Origin: Gracilimonas sp040904925
GTDB lineage: Bacteria > Bacteroidota > Rhodothermia > Balneolales > Balneolaceae
DNA length: 64,000 bases
Reading direction: 5' to 3'
Assembly: GCA_040904925.1 (NCBI GenBank)
Contig: JBBDSP010000030.1
Span: 5,038 to 69,037 of the forward strand
Part shown: piece by piece, positions 26,255 to 34,401 of the stretch
Layout: each line of letters begins with the position of its first letter
Position numbering within the stretch: position 1 is the stretch's first letter
Translations under genes and position numbers: made by a program
Notes under the pieces: model-generated
Told to the model about the DNA's origin: nothing
Seen by the model: the letters and a program-made list of their open reading frames with translations, nothing else
Databases searched by the model: none

Positions 26255-27415
26255 TTAAAAATATTTTTTGGGAGCCGGTTCATTCAGTGCCTCTCTGTAG
26301 TTTGAAACAAGCTTCCCATTAATCTGGTCCCAGTCATAGGTCAGAGCTTTCTCTCTGGAAGCAGCCCTCATTTTCTCCCGAAGCTTTTTATCAGACACGA
26401 TCAGGGATAATTTCTTGGTAAAGTCAGCTTTATTTTGAGGCTCAGCCAAGCATCCATTCACTCCATGTTCTACCAGTGATTTACTTCCTGTAGCATCGGC
26501 CACCAAACAGGGCAATCCACTGCTCATAGCTTCTAAGGTGACATTTCCAAAGGTCTCAGTGTGCGATGGGAATAAGAACACGTCGCTACTGGCATACGCT
26601 TTGGCAAGGTCTTCTCCTTCCAAAAATCCGGTATAGGTAGCTTCCGGCATTTTCTGTTCCAGTTCAGTTCTAGCCGGGCCGTCACCTACAATCAGTGCTT
26701 TAGCTTTTCTATCGTTTGATGCCACCTGCTGAACTGCATGCCGAAAAGTATCGAGCTCTTTTTCCCAAACCAATCGGGATACAAAAGTCACCACAATATC
26801 ATCTTCTGAAAAGCCTAATTCATTTCGCCATTCTTTATCTTTTTTTTCTGGGGAGAATAACTTTGTATTTACACCCCGTGCCCAAATTCTCATATCTGTA
26901 TCAAATCCTTCAGGGATCAACTCATCGACCATAGATTGGGAAGGTACATATACATGCGCACAGGAATTGTAGAACCAGCTTAGATATCGCCAGGCAATGA
27001 ATTCGATCGGTGTCAGGCCGTAGTATTTAAAGTAACTTGTGAAATGAGTATGATAGGATCCGACTACCTGAACATTATTTTTTTGAGCCCAACGCAATGC
27101 TTTGAGCCCACCAAGATCGGGAGTTGCAATATGAATCAGGGTTGGAGCGAACTCTTCTAATTCTTTTTCGGCATGAACTGAAATTCCGGTCGTAACCCTG
27201 TATTCTCCCCGACTTGAAACGGGCATTCTTATTGAGGGAAGCTTTACCAATCGGCCGTTGTGTTCCAGCGCCGGTTCTTTAATGGTTGGTCCAAAAACTA
27301 AAACGGGTATGCCCTGACTCTCTAAAAACTGAACCAATCGATTTAAAGTGAGAGAAACTCCATCCTTAATGTGATTATAATTACCCGTAAAAAGGGCCAC
27401 TCGTAATTCTTTCAT
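26255..27415 (-). CDS. Glycosyltransferase family 4, MgtA/SQD2-like
   Basis: 386 residues from the ATG at 27415 (MKELRVALF); an ATG two codons upstream at 27421 is equally possible. FTGNYNHIKDGVSLTLNRL, GSYHTHFTSYFKYYG, SRLVWEKELD, VGDGPARTELE and TETFGNVTLEAMSSGLPC (E-x7-E) identify a GT4 enzyme of the group that includes sulfoquinovosyl-DAG synthase and lipid mannosyltransferases. It is the first gene of a minus-strand group (two GTs, then spt and the GNAT protein) and is divergent from the SDR gene with 105 bp between. The likely product is a glycolipid; acceptor and sugar are unknown. Confidence 0.86.
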   Translation of the reverse strand: MKELRVALFTGNYNHIKDGVSLTLNRLVQFLESQGIPVLVFGPTIKEPALEHNGRLVKLPSIRMPVSSRGEYRVTTGISVHAEKELEEFAPTLIHIATPDLGGLKALRWAQKNNVQVVGSYHTHFTSYFKYYGLTPIEFIAWRYLSWFYNSCAHVYVPSQSMVDELIPEGFDTDMRIWARGVNTKLFSPEKKDKEWRNELGFSEDDIVVTFVSRLVWEKELDTFRHAVQQVASNDRKAKALIVGDGPARTELEQKMPEATYTGFLEGEDLAKAYASSDVFLFPSHTETFGNVTLEAMSSGLPCLVADATGSKSLVEHGVNGCLAEPQNKADFTKKLSLIVSDKKLREKMRAASREKALTYDWDQINGKLVSNYREALNEPAPKKYF

Positions 27416-27520
27416 AAACATTTAAAAGCAGACAGCAGATTTGTATCTTAATTGCCCTGCAATGATCCTTGCTATTATCTCTATATTCATTTCAAATAAT
27501 CTCTAAATATAAGGAAATTA

Positions 27521-28495
27521 ATGAAAGCCTTTGTAACCGGTGGAACAGGTTTTATTGGAAGCCATCTGGTAGAAGCACTAATAAATTCATCAGACTTCAA
27601 GGAGGTTCGCTGCCTCGTCAGAAGTTCCCCTAAATGGTTAGCCGGATTGCCTTTTAAATCAATCAAAGGGGACCTGAATGATCTTAAAGCTTTGAGTAAT
27701 GGATTGGAAGGCGTGGATATTTTATTTCATGTGGCTGCAATTGTGAAGGCTCCTTCTAAAAAGGAATTTACCCAGGCTAATGTTGATGCCACGGAGAATT
27801 TAGTGCGCCTTGCTCAAAAAAAAGGGGTCAAGAATATTGTGATCTTATCATCACTTGCTGCGGCAGGCCCAAGTAACGGATCCCCTAAAAAAGAAAATGA
27901 GCCGATGAATCCTGTAAGTATGTACGGTGAATCCAAGAAGGAAATGGAAGCGCTAATCAAGAATGCGGCAGGTAAAGATGACAGTATTAAGATCATTCGC
28001 CCGCCGGCCGTCTATGGTCCCCGCGAAGATCAGATCTATTCGTTTTTCAAATCATGCTCTAAAGGTATTTGCCCTATAATTGGAGATGGGAACAATCCCC
28101 GGGTGTCAATGGTGTATGTGAGTGACTTGATTGACGGGATCTTATTGGCAGCGAATAAGAAAGAATCCGGAGTTCATACTTATTTCATCTCGGGAGAGGG
28201 AACTCATTCCTGGAATGAAATCAGGGCAATTACATCAAAGATACTAAGTAAGAAAACGATCCCACTTAAAATAAAACCCGGCTTGGTTAAAAAAGCTGCT
28301 GCATTATTTGAAAATGTTGCATCATTATTTGGAGTTTATCCCGTTGTGAACAAAGAAAAAGCAAATGAGTTGATACTGGAATGGACCTGTACCTCCGAGA
28401 AAGCTGAAAATGAATTAAATTACCGGCCAAAAGTATCTTTGGCAGAAGGTATTTCGCGCACCATCCACTGGTATAAAATGCATAACTGGTTATAG
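27521..28495 (+). CDS. Extended SDR (NAD-dependent epimerase/dehydratase), candidate 3-ketosphinganine reductase
   Basis: 324 residues. VTGGTGFIGSHLVEALI is the NAD(P)-binding Rossmann motif, and SMYGESKKEME holds the YxxxK catalytic pair near residues 144-148; SSLAAAGPS carries the catalytic serine. The C-terminal half ends LVKKAAALFENVASLF and a domain that binds the substrate. Bacterial ceramide reductase (CerR), which reduces the 3-keto group, is an extended SDR of this type located near spt in Caulobacter. Location next to a spt cluster favours that role; many extended SDRs act on sugar nucleotides, so the specificity is not settled. The downstream gene starts 5 bp later. Confidence 0.72.
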   Translation: MKAFVTGGTGFIGSHLVEALINSSDFKEVRCLVRSSPKWLAGLPFKSIKGDLNDLKALSNGLEGVDILFHVAAIVKAPSKKEFTQANVDATENLVRLAQKKGVKNIVILSSLAAAGPSNGSPKKENEPMNPVSMYGESKKEMEALIKNAAGKDDSIKIIRPPAVYGPREDQIYSFFKSCSKGICPIIGDGNNPRVSMVYVSDLIDGILLAANKKESGVHTYFISGEGTHSWNEIRAITSKILSKKTIPLKIKPGLVKKAAALFENVASLFGVYPVVNKEKANELILEWTCTSEKAENELNYRPKVSLAEGISRTIHWYKMHNWL

Positions 28496-28499
28496 AATT

Positions 28500-30038
28500 A
28501 TGAATACTACCACTAAGATCACATTATTATTCGTCTCAGTATTTTTACTTGGGTTTTCTGCCCGGGCACAGGAAAAACTGGTACAGGATTATACCGGGCT
28601 AATGGAGATTCCCAACGTTATAGCAACGGAAGCCTCTCCTGCTCACCTATACGTGCTCTCCGGTGATGATGGCATGGCAGTTTTCCGAGCCTACCCGGAT
28701 TCTCTTCAATGGCTTTATACCTCTTCAGGAATGCAACGCCGAGGCAGTAAGATAATGAGCGACATTCGTTTTGCTTATTTATTCGGTGATTCCAACCGAC
28801 TTACGGTTCTCGAACCAACTTCTCCTCTCGGAGTGTATTCCTCTACTTATTTACCAACCCCGCCGAAAGCGGCCGCCCGTATTGATAACAGCTTATATAT
28901 TGCTCTTGGCAACCTGGGACTCGGAATGGTATCACTGAGAACACCTGAATCAGTTGATACTGATGTAAAATTCATGGCTGAAGATGAAATTTCAGGGGCT
29001 TCTGTTATAGATATTCGTTCCACCGATTTTAGCAATCAATTGTTTGTTCTGACTGATTCTCCCGGTTTACTCATCTTTAACCAGGAAGATTCCACCCTGG
29101 AACTTTCACGGGAGCTCTCTCTAAGAACTTCACTTTCCCATATTTTTATTGATGAGGAAGAAGTTTGGGGAAGCACTTCAAAAGGTGAAATCTATGAGAT
29201 CCGGTCTAACGGAATCGGTAAACGAATTGGCACTACCAATGAACCTGTTCAGAAAATCGTAAGGTGGCAGGATCGCATTATTGTAAGAACTACCCAAGGC
29301 CGTGTGTGGATAACAGACGATTCCGGTTTACTGGGTCTATGGAAAGATGACAGAAACGCCGGTAATTATATAGCAAACAGCAGTGACTACCTTTGGATAT
29401 CAGAAAATGACAAGATCTCTAACGCACTCATAAGACAAGATTCTACATTGTCTGAAAGAAATTCAACATCTGAGTTTAAGATCAAAACCATTCCAAACCA
29501 AGTCCTTACTTATCCAAGTCCGCTTATCATGAATCTGGAAATGGAGGGAGATTTCACCCCCGGTGATGTAGAATTTTCTTATCGCTCCAACGCCAATAAT
29601 GCAAAGATCAGAAAGCAAGGGTTTTACTGGCAGCCGTCCGTAAATCAGATCGGTAATTACTGGTTTAATATTGTAGCTACCAATGCTGAGGGGGAGTCCG
29701 ACAGTACACGCTTTGTAGTAGATGTTCGCTCGTTCAACTCTCCTCCGCGCTTCAGCCCTGTTCGTTCTACAAGTATTGCTGTAAACGAAGAGTATGAAGT
29801 TGAATTCACGGCCACTGACCCGGACAGCCCGCAAAACTCACTAGTCCGTTATATTGGTGTTGATATGCCTGATGGCGCTTCCATCAACGAAAAAACCGGA
29901 GAGTTTACATGGACACCTTCTGAACGACAGGTTGGTGAAACTACCTTCAAAATTATTGCCACAGACCGACTTGGAGCCGCCTCTTCTATTGATGTAACCC
30001 TAAAAGTGTTGGATATCACCCGGGAAAGCGAAGAATAA
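28500..30038 (+). CDS. Exported beta-propeller protein with two C-terminal Ig-like (He_PIG) domains
   Basis: 512 residues. A signal peptide (about 1-23, cleavage near ARAQ) precedes a repetitive beta-rich region resembling a WD/Kelch-like propeller (about 30-330), in which VLTDSPGLLIFNQED is one blade. Residues about 330-420 and 420-505 are two cadherin/Ig-like domains, each closing with a W-x-P-S pattern (FYWQPSVNQIG, FTWTPSERQVG) and a DxxN/SxxF-type strand. The C-terminus lacks a recognisable T9SS sorting domain. It is probably an outer-surface or periplasmic binding protein. It may be in one transcript with the SDR gene (5 bp gap), but a functional link to sphingolipids is not shown. Confidence 0.75.
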   Translation: MNTTTKITLLFVSVFLLGFSARAQEKLVQDYTGLMEIPNVIATEASPAHLYVLSGDDGMAVFRAYPDSLQWLYTSSGMQRRGSKIMSDIRFAYLFGDSNRLTVLEPTSPLGVYSSTYLPTPPKAAARIDNSLYIALGNLGLGMVSLRTPESVDTDVKFMAEDEISGASVIDIRSTDFSNQLFVLTDSPGLLIFNQEDSTLELSRELSLRTSLSHIFIDEEEVWGSTSKGEIYEIRSNGIGKRIGTTNEPVQKIVRWQDRIIVRTTQGRVWITDDSGLLGLWKDDRNAGNYIANSSDYLWISENDKISNALIRQDSTLSERNSTSEFKIKTIPNQVLTYPSPLIMNLEMEGDFTPGDVEFSYRSNANNAKIRKQGFYWQPSVNQIGNYWFNIVATNAEGESDSTRFVVDVRSFNSPPRFSPVRSTSIAVNEEYEVEFTATDPDSPQNSLVRYIGVDMPDGASINEKTGEFTWTPSERQVGETTFKIIATDRLGAASSIDVTLKVLDITRESEE

Positions 30039-30066
30039 TTTCTACCAAAATCATACCCATTCACTC

Positions 30067-31143
30067 TTGCCAAAATCTGACTTTTCAAAACATCTGCTGA
30101 CCTGGTACCAAGATCACAAACGACAAATGCCCTGGCGGGATGAACCCGATCCCTACAAGATCTGGGTTTCTGAGATCATGCTCCAACAGACCCGTGTTGA
30201 TCAGGCTACTCCCTATTTTCAAAGCTTCATTTCATTGTTTCCAACAGTTTATGATCTGGCTAAGGCAGAGCAACAGGAAGTATTAAAAGCCTGGGAAGGA
30301 TTGGGGTATTACAGCCGGGCACGAAACCTTCATTCTGCTGCAAAAATGGTTGTTGATGAGTACGATGGGAAGTTACCTGAAACTTATGATGAGGTCATCA
30401 AGCTAAAAGGGATTGGCCCTTATACCGCAGCCGCTGTAACCAGTATCGCGTTCAATAAACCCAACGCTGTTGTGGATGGAAATGTGATACGAGTGCTGAC
30501 CCGATATTTTGGGATTGAAGAGGATACCCGCAGCACCAAAACCCGAAATAAAGTACAGGAATTTGCCAATGAACTGATCGATGAAGATCGTCCAGGGGAT
30601 TTTAACCAGGCACTGATGGAACTTGGTTCTGAAGTTTGTTCGCCGTCTAATCCCAGTTGTATGGATTGTCCCGTTCAATCCGGCTGTGTTGCTGCAAAAA
30701 TGACCAAGACAGATGTAATTCCATATAAATCTCCCGCTAAGAAAAAGCCGCATCATGTTATTGGGGTGGGTATTATCGAAGATGAGAACGGTAAGCTTCT
30801 TATCGCTCTTCGTCCTGAAGATGCCATGCTTGGTGGACTTTGGGAATTTCCGGGTGGCAAGCAAAAAGAAGGGGAAGAAATTCAGGATACCGTTCAACGG
30901 GAATTAAAAGAAGAACTTGGGGTTGAGGTAAAAGCCTACAAAGAACTCATGAGTTTAAAGCATACTTATTCCCACTTCTCAATTACGATGCACGCATGGT
31001 TTTGCAAGCTCATATCGGGCACGCCTCAACCTAAAGAAAGTCAGGAAGTGCGATGGGTTCAGCGAAATAAACTGGAGCGATACCCATTTCCCAAAGCTAA
31101 TAAAGTACTGACACAGCGTTTAACCAATAAGGGACAGGATTAA
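30067..31143 (+). CDS. mutY: A/G-specific adenine glycosylase with intact Nudix box
   Basis: 358 residues from a TTG at 30067, with no upstream ATG in frame. It removes adenine mispaired with 8-oxoguanine. The catalytic Glu36 is in SEIMLQQTRV, the helix-hairpin-helix in KLKGIGPYTAAAV, the catalytic Asp137 in VVDGNV, and the 4Fe-4S cysteines are Cys191, 198, 201 and 207 (C-x6-C-x2-C-x5-C). The C-terminal MutT-like domain (about 225-350) usually has a degenerate Nudix box, but here G264-x5-E270-x7-R278-E279-x2-E282-E283-x-G285 is complete. A second, hydrolase activity is therefore conceivable. YSHFS near 301 resembles the F-S-H loop used for 8-oxoG recognition. It converges on the methyltransferase gene. 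Confidence 0.93.
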   Translation: MPKSDFSKHLLTWYQDHKRQMPWRDEPDPYKIWVSEIMLQQTRVDQATPYFQSFISLFPTVYDLAKAEQQEVLKAWEGLGYYSRARNLHSAAKMVVDEYDGKLPETYDEVIKLKGIGPYTAAAVTSIAFNKPNAVVDGNVIRVLTRYFGIEEDTRSTKTRNKVQEFANELIDEDRPGDFNQALMELGSEVCSPSNPSCMDCPVQSGCVAAKMTKTDVIPYKSPAKKKPHHVIGVGIIEDENGKLLIALRPEDAMLGGLWEFPGGKQKEGEEIQDTVQRELKEELGVEVKAYKELMSLKHTYSHFSITMHAWFCKLISGTPQPKESQEVRWVQRNKLERYPFPKANKVLTQRLTNKGQD

Positions 31144-31152
31144 ATTCAGCCC

Positions 31153-31764
31153 TTATTTAAAAGCTGTTCCATACACATGCGGAATAATGGGAATAAAGAT
31201 AGTTTTGGAGTTGAACCGTTCAAGCTCTACCCTGCTAAATAAAGCATTCTGCAAAATTCTGCCTGTATTTCTATCTACATAACACCCGTCAAAAAACCAT
31301 TTCCACGGCTTTTTGGTAAATTTCTGAAAGCTGCAGATCCAACTTTTATGATCTGCCTTTACATGTTCCAGAAATACAAAACGGCCTTCGGGCTCCAGCA
31401 CTCTTCTTATCTCAAATATTGCCTTTACCGGATTTTTTACCGTACATAGTACTAAACTGCTGATCACCATTTTCACGGAATCACTTTTCAGGTTCATAGT
31501 TTCAGCTCCGTAGTTATGGATCTCAACTTCGATACCATAACTGGCTGCTCTCCTTTTTAATAGATTATTGAATGATTCTTTTGGTTCAATGGCTATGACT
31601 TTAGTACCCGGTCTCAAGTATCTGAAATTTGCTCCATATCCCGCACCTATCTCAACAACGGTTTCGGGATGATCTTGAAACAGTAATTGTTTTTCATTCC
31701 CGTATCGCCGATGCATGTATTGGTCTACCAAAATGAAAAACCATTCATTAAACTTTTGAATCAA
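31153..31764 (-). CDS. Class I SAM-dependent methyltransferase
   Basis: 203 residues. VVEIGAGYGANFRYL near residue 37 is motif I of class I methyltransferases, followed by KVIAIEP (motif II acidic residue) and the segment VKMVISSLVLCTVKNPVKAI (motif IV region). Motif VI-like EGRFVFLEHVKADHK follows. The layout resembles UbiE/METTL7-like methyltransferases acting on small hydrophobic or lipid-like substrates. The substrate cannot be assigned. The gene faces mutY with only 9 bp between stops. Confidence 0.82.
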   Translation of the reverse strand: MIQKFNEWFFILVDQYMHRRYGNEKQLLFQDHPETVVEIGAGYGANFRYLRPGTKVIAIEPKESFNNLLKRRAASYGIEVEIHNYGAETMNLKSDSVKMVISSLVLCTVKNPVKAIFEIRRVLEPEGRFVFLEHVKADHKSWICSFQKFTKKPWKWFFDGCYVDRNTGRILQNALFSRVELERFNSKTIFIPIIPHVYGTAFK

Positions 31765-31867
31765 TTTGCCTCTGTTTTGTTTGTAAGTAGTAAGATAGCT
31801 TCAGAACTTTAATAGTTATCGGCTATTCTCATAAAATCACAAATTCAGGATAAAATATTTCAATCTA

Positions 31868-32716
31868 TTGGCCCGAAAACGTAAAAGATACCGAACCATT
31901 TCAAAAAAGAAACTCCTTGAACTCAAACCATTTCTGGATGAGCTTGTAAATGAAATCGAGACCCCGAATTATATAGATGATGATCCTGTACAGTTTATGC
32001 ATGCTTTTGAACAAAAGAACGACAAAGAACTGGCAGGGTTTTTTGCGGCTACTATGGCCTGGGGCCGGCGTGATATTGTAAATGCAAAAGTTGAGGACCT
32101 TTTACAACGGATGAATAACCGGCCTGAAGAATTTATCTTGAACTATTCGGAAAGTGACGCGGCTAACTACGAAGGATTTAAACACCGAACATTCAAACCC
32201 ATAGACCTTCACTGGCTCACTAAAACACTTCAATCCATTCTTCTCAAATTCCGAACTTTCGAGAAATTCTGGACCTTTTGTTATGACCGGTCAAAAAGTG
32301 AGAAAAAAGATCTCATCTCCGTTTTTCATGATCAGTTCTTTACCTTCCACCCCGAAGCTCCTCAACGTGTAAGAAAGCATGTTTCAAATCCTGCGAAGAA
32401 CAGCTCCGCAAAAAGATTGTACATGTATCTGAGATGGTGCCTCAGAAAAAACAGCCCTGTTGATCCGGGAACTATGGCTTTCATGTCTCCCGCTGAATTG
32501 AAGATTCCATTGGATGTTCATGTTGCCCGCCAAGCCCGCAAGCTTGGACTTCTTTCCCGTAAGCAAAATGATTGGAAAGCCGTACAGGAACTCACAAATA
32601 AAATGAAGCTACTGGACCCCAAAGATCCTGCTAAATATGATTTTGCATTATTTGGGATTGGAGTATTGGGCTCTGAACTTCCGGATGAGCTGGTGATAAA
32701 CAAAAAAGTTGACTGA
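31868..32716 (+). CDS. TIGR02757 (DUF2400) family protein
   Basis: 282 residues starting at TTG 31868; there is no upstream ATG. The N-terminus is rich in Arg and Lys. FMHAFEQKNDKELAGFFAA and TMAWGRRDIV are followed by KRLYMYLRWCLRKNSPVDPG and the closing DFALFGIGVLGSEL, all matching the TIGR02757 family of Bacteroidota and related phyla. The family resembles HhH-type DNA glycosylases in fold prediction, but no catalytic role has been established. It lies between the methyltransferase and rpsU, apparently as a single gene. Confidence 0.82.
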   Translation: MARKRKRYRTISKKKLLELKPFLDELVNEIETPNYIDDDPVQFMHAFEQKNDKELAGFFAATMAWGRRDIVNAKVEDLLQRMNNRPEEFILNYSESDAANYEGFKHRTFKPIDLHWLTKTLQSILLKFRTFEKFWTFCYDRSKSEKKDLISVFHDQFFTFHPEAPQRVRKHVSNPAKNSSAKRLYMYLRWCLRKNSPVDPGTMAFMSPAELKIPLDVHVARQARKLGLLSRKQNDWKAVQELTNKMKLLDPKDPAKYDFALFGIGVLGSELPDELVINKKVD

Positions 32717-32754
32717 ACAATCAATTCAGCCATCAATTAATAGACACCCATACG

Positions 32755-32786
32755 TTTCCAATTCTCGTTGATACTGTGTATATTTG
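32755..32786 (+). promoter_or_regulatory. Putative rpsU promoter (TTTC-N20-TATATTTG)
   Basis: TATATTTG at 32779-32786 is an exact TAnnTTTG -7 element, with TTTC at 32755-32758 about one nucleotide from ideal -33 spacing and one mismatch to TTTG. A start site would be near 32793, about 44 nt before the rpsU ATG. Confidence 0.5.
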
Positions 32787-32818
32787 TTGTTCCCAATTAT
32801 GGGAGACAAAAATTAAAC

Positions 32819-32828
32819 GAAAGGATGT
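32819..32828 (+). promoter_or_regulatory. Extended Shine-Dalgarno of rpsU
   Basis: GAAAGGATGT differs from the perfect anti-SD complement GAAAGGAGGT at one position and lies 8 nt before the rpsU ATG. Most genes in this window have no such sequence. In Flavobacteriia, bS21 synthesis is known to be tied to a strong SD through ASD sequestration. Confidence 0.6.
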
Positions 32829-32836
32829 GAAACTTC

Positions 32837-33031
32837 ATGTTAGGAGTCGAAGTAAAAGACAACGAAAGTGTTGATCGCGCAATAAACCGCTTCAAGAAAC
32901 TGATAAGCCGGTCACGTGTTCTCAACGAATACAAAGATCGTCAGCAGTATACGAAGCCTTCATTTGAGCGACGCGAAGCTTTGAAAAAAGCCAAGCGAGA
33001 GCAACGACGTCGCGAACGCGACAACTTCTAA
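32837..33031 (+). CDS. rpsU: Ribosomal protein bS21
   Basis: 64 residues, highly basic. LGVEVKDNESVDRAINRFKK near the N-terminus is the bS21 signature, and the Arg/Lys-rich C-terminus (KKAKREQRRRERDNF) is typical. bS21 sits next to the anti-Shine-Dalgarno end of 16S rRNA on the 30S platform. In Bacteroidota it participates in hiding the ASD, so its own strong SD (32819-32828) suggests autoregulation. It is flanked by its own promoter and a terminator, so it is monocistronic. Confidence 0.95.
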   Translation: MLGVEVKDNESVDRAINRFKKLISRSRVLNEYKDRQQYTKPSFERREALKKAKREQRRRERDNF

Positions 33032-33050
33032 ACGAAGTGTAACAAATTCG

Positions 33051-33081
33051 AGCCCTCCGGTTTTACCTGAGGGCTTTTTTT
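33051..33081 (+). terminator. Intrinsic terminator of rpsU
   Basis: AGCCCTC/GAGGGCT 7 bp stem with an 11 nt loop followed by seven Ts. The right arm and the T-run lie over the 3' end of the convergent radA gene. Confidence 0.85.
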
Positions 33082-34400
33082 ATGGCCTCATGTAAATATC
33101 GAATACCATTTTTGTTTTTGGAACCCGGCATTACTAATTCTTTATAACCTAATTTTTTAGCCTCTCTCTCCCGCTGTTCTAAATGAGGCACCGTCCTCAC
33201 CTCTCCGCCTAGTCCTACTTCTCCGATAAATGCCATATGAGAAGTGATCGGTTCGTCAGTTAGACTCGAAACTAATGCACAGCAAACTCCAAGATCTCCT
33301 GCGGGATCGTTTAGCTTAAACCCACCGGCTATGTTCAAATACACATCGTGATTTGAAAAGTTTTTACCTACTCTTTTTTCCAATACTGCGAGGAGTAAAG
33401 CTAATCTGTTACGGTCAAACCCGTTTGCGGTTCTTTGGGGTGAACCGTAGGAAGAAGGCGTTACCAATGCCTGCACCTCGATCAAAAGCGGACGGGTTCC
33501 TTCCATGGTGCAAACCACCGAATTCCCGCTTATACCGGAAGTTTTATCAGAAATAAATAATTCAGATGGATTTGATACTTCAATAAGTCCGTCTGATTTC
33601 ATTTCGAAAACCCCGACTTCCTGGGCAGCTCCAAAACGATTCTTTAAGGTCCTTAGCAACCGATAGGTATACTGTTTGTCACCTTCAAACTGAAGTACCG
33701 TATCTACCATATGCTCCAAAACGCGAGGTCCAGCAATATCTCCCTCTTTCGTCACGTGGCCGATCACCAGCGTGGTTATATTCTTTTTCTTAGCCAGTTG
33801 CTGAAATAATGCAGCACATTCTTTCACCTGCTGAATACTCCCCGGCATACTCGATAATTCCGTACGGTATACGGTTTGAATAGAATCCACGATGAGCAGA
33901 TCGGGCTTCAGTTTCTGAGCCTCAGCCATGATGCTGTCAACCTGAGTTTCATTGTAGATCAGGAGTTTTTCTGATTTTACACCAATGCGGGCAGCACGCT
34001 GTTTTATTTGTCCCGCCGATTCCTCTCCCGCACAATACAATATGGTAAGATCAGGATTGGCTTTCGCGATTTGAAGCGTCAGTGTACTTTTTCCAACACC
34101 CGGCTCACCCCCGATTAATATATAAGAGCCGGGAATAAATCCCCCGCCTAAAACCCGATCTAATTCAGAGATATTACTTTTAAACCGGGTCTTTTCTGAC
34201 GTTTCAACATCTTCCAGCTTCTGAGGTGCAGATGACTCCAGCCCATCAACTTTGGCTTTATGGTTAGAGGTTGAATTCCCTTTTGTTATTGTTTTCTCAA
34301 CAAAAGTATTCCATTCCCCACATGAAGGGCAGCTCCCATTCCATTTCGGAGAAATATACCCGCAATTTGAGCACTCATACTGAGTTTTCACTTTCGCCAT
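33063..34400 (-). CDS. radA: DNA repair protein RadA (Sms)
   Basis: 445 residues. A four-Cys zinc finger (YECSNCGYISPKWNGSCPSC) starts the protein; Walker A is GGEPGVGKSTL near residue 97; LKNRFGAAQEVGVFEM is the RadA-specific KNRFG motif; the C-terminal third is Lon-protease-like but without its catalytic dyad (DVYLNIAGGFKLNDPAGDLG). RadA is a hexameric helicase that extends D-loops during recombination and transformation, a process DprA at the window start also serves. The gene follows the flippase gene after a 1 bp gap on the minus strand. The zinc finger is intact here, unlike that of AccD. Confidence 0.96.
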   Translation of the reverse strand: MAKVKTQYECSNCGYISPKWNGSCPSCGEWNTFVEKTITKGNSTSNHKAKVDGLESSAPQKLEDVETSEKTRFKSNISELDRVLGGGFIPGSYILIGGEPGVGKSTLTLQIAKANPDLTILYCAGEESAGQIKQRAARIGVKSEKLLIYNETQVDSIMAEAQKLKPDLLIVDSIQTVYRTELSSMPGSIQQVKECAALFQQLAKKKNITTLVIGHVTKEGDIAGPRVLEHMVDTVLQFEGDKQYTYRLLRTLKNRFGAAQEVGVFEMKSDGLIEVSNPSELFISDKTSGISGNSVVCTMEGTRPLLIEVQALVTPSSYGSPQRTANGFDRNRLALLLAVLEKRVGKNFSNHDVYLNIAGGFKLNDPAGDLGVCCALVSSLTDEPITSHMAFIGEVGLGGEVRTVPHLEQREREAKKLGYKELVMPGSKNKNGIRYLHEAIKKALR

Positions 34401-34401
34401 A

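Noticed and set aside
30403..30897. A 164-codon antisense frame inside mutY
   Set aside because: Shadow of mutY; all conserved MutY motifs are on the other strand.
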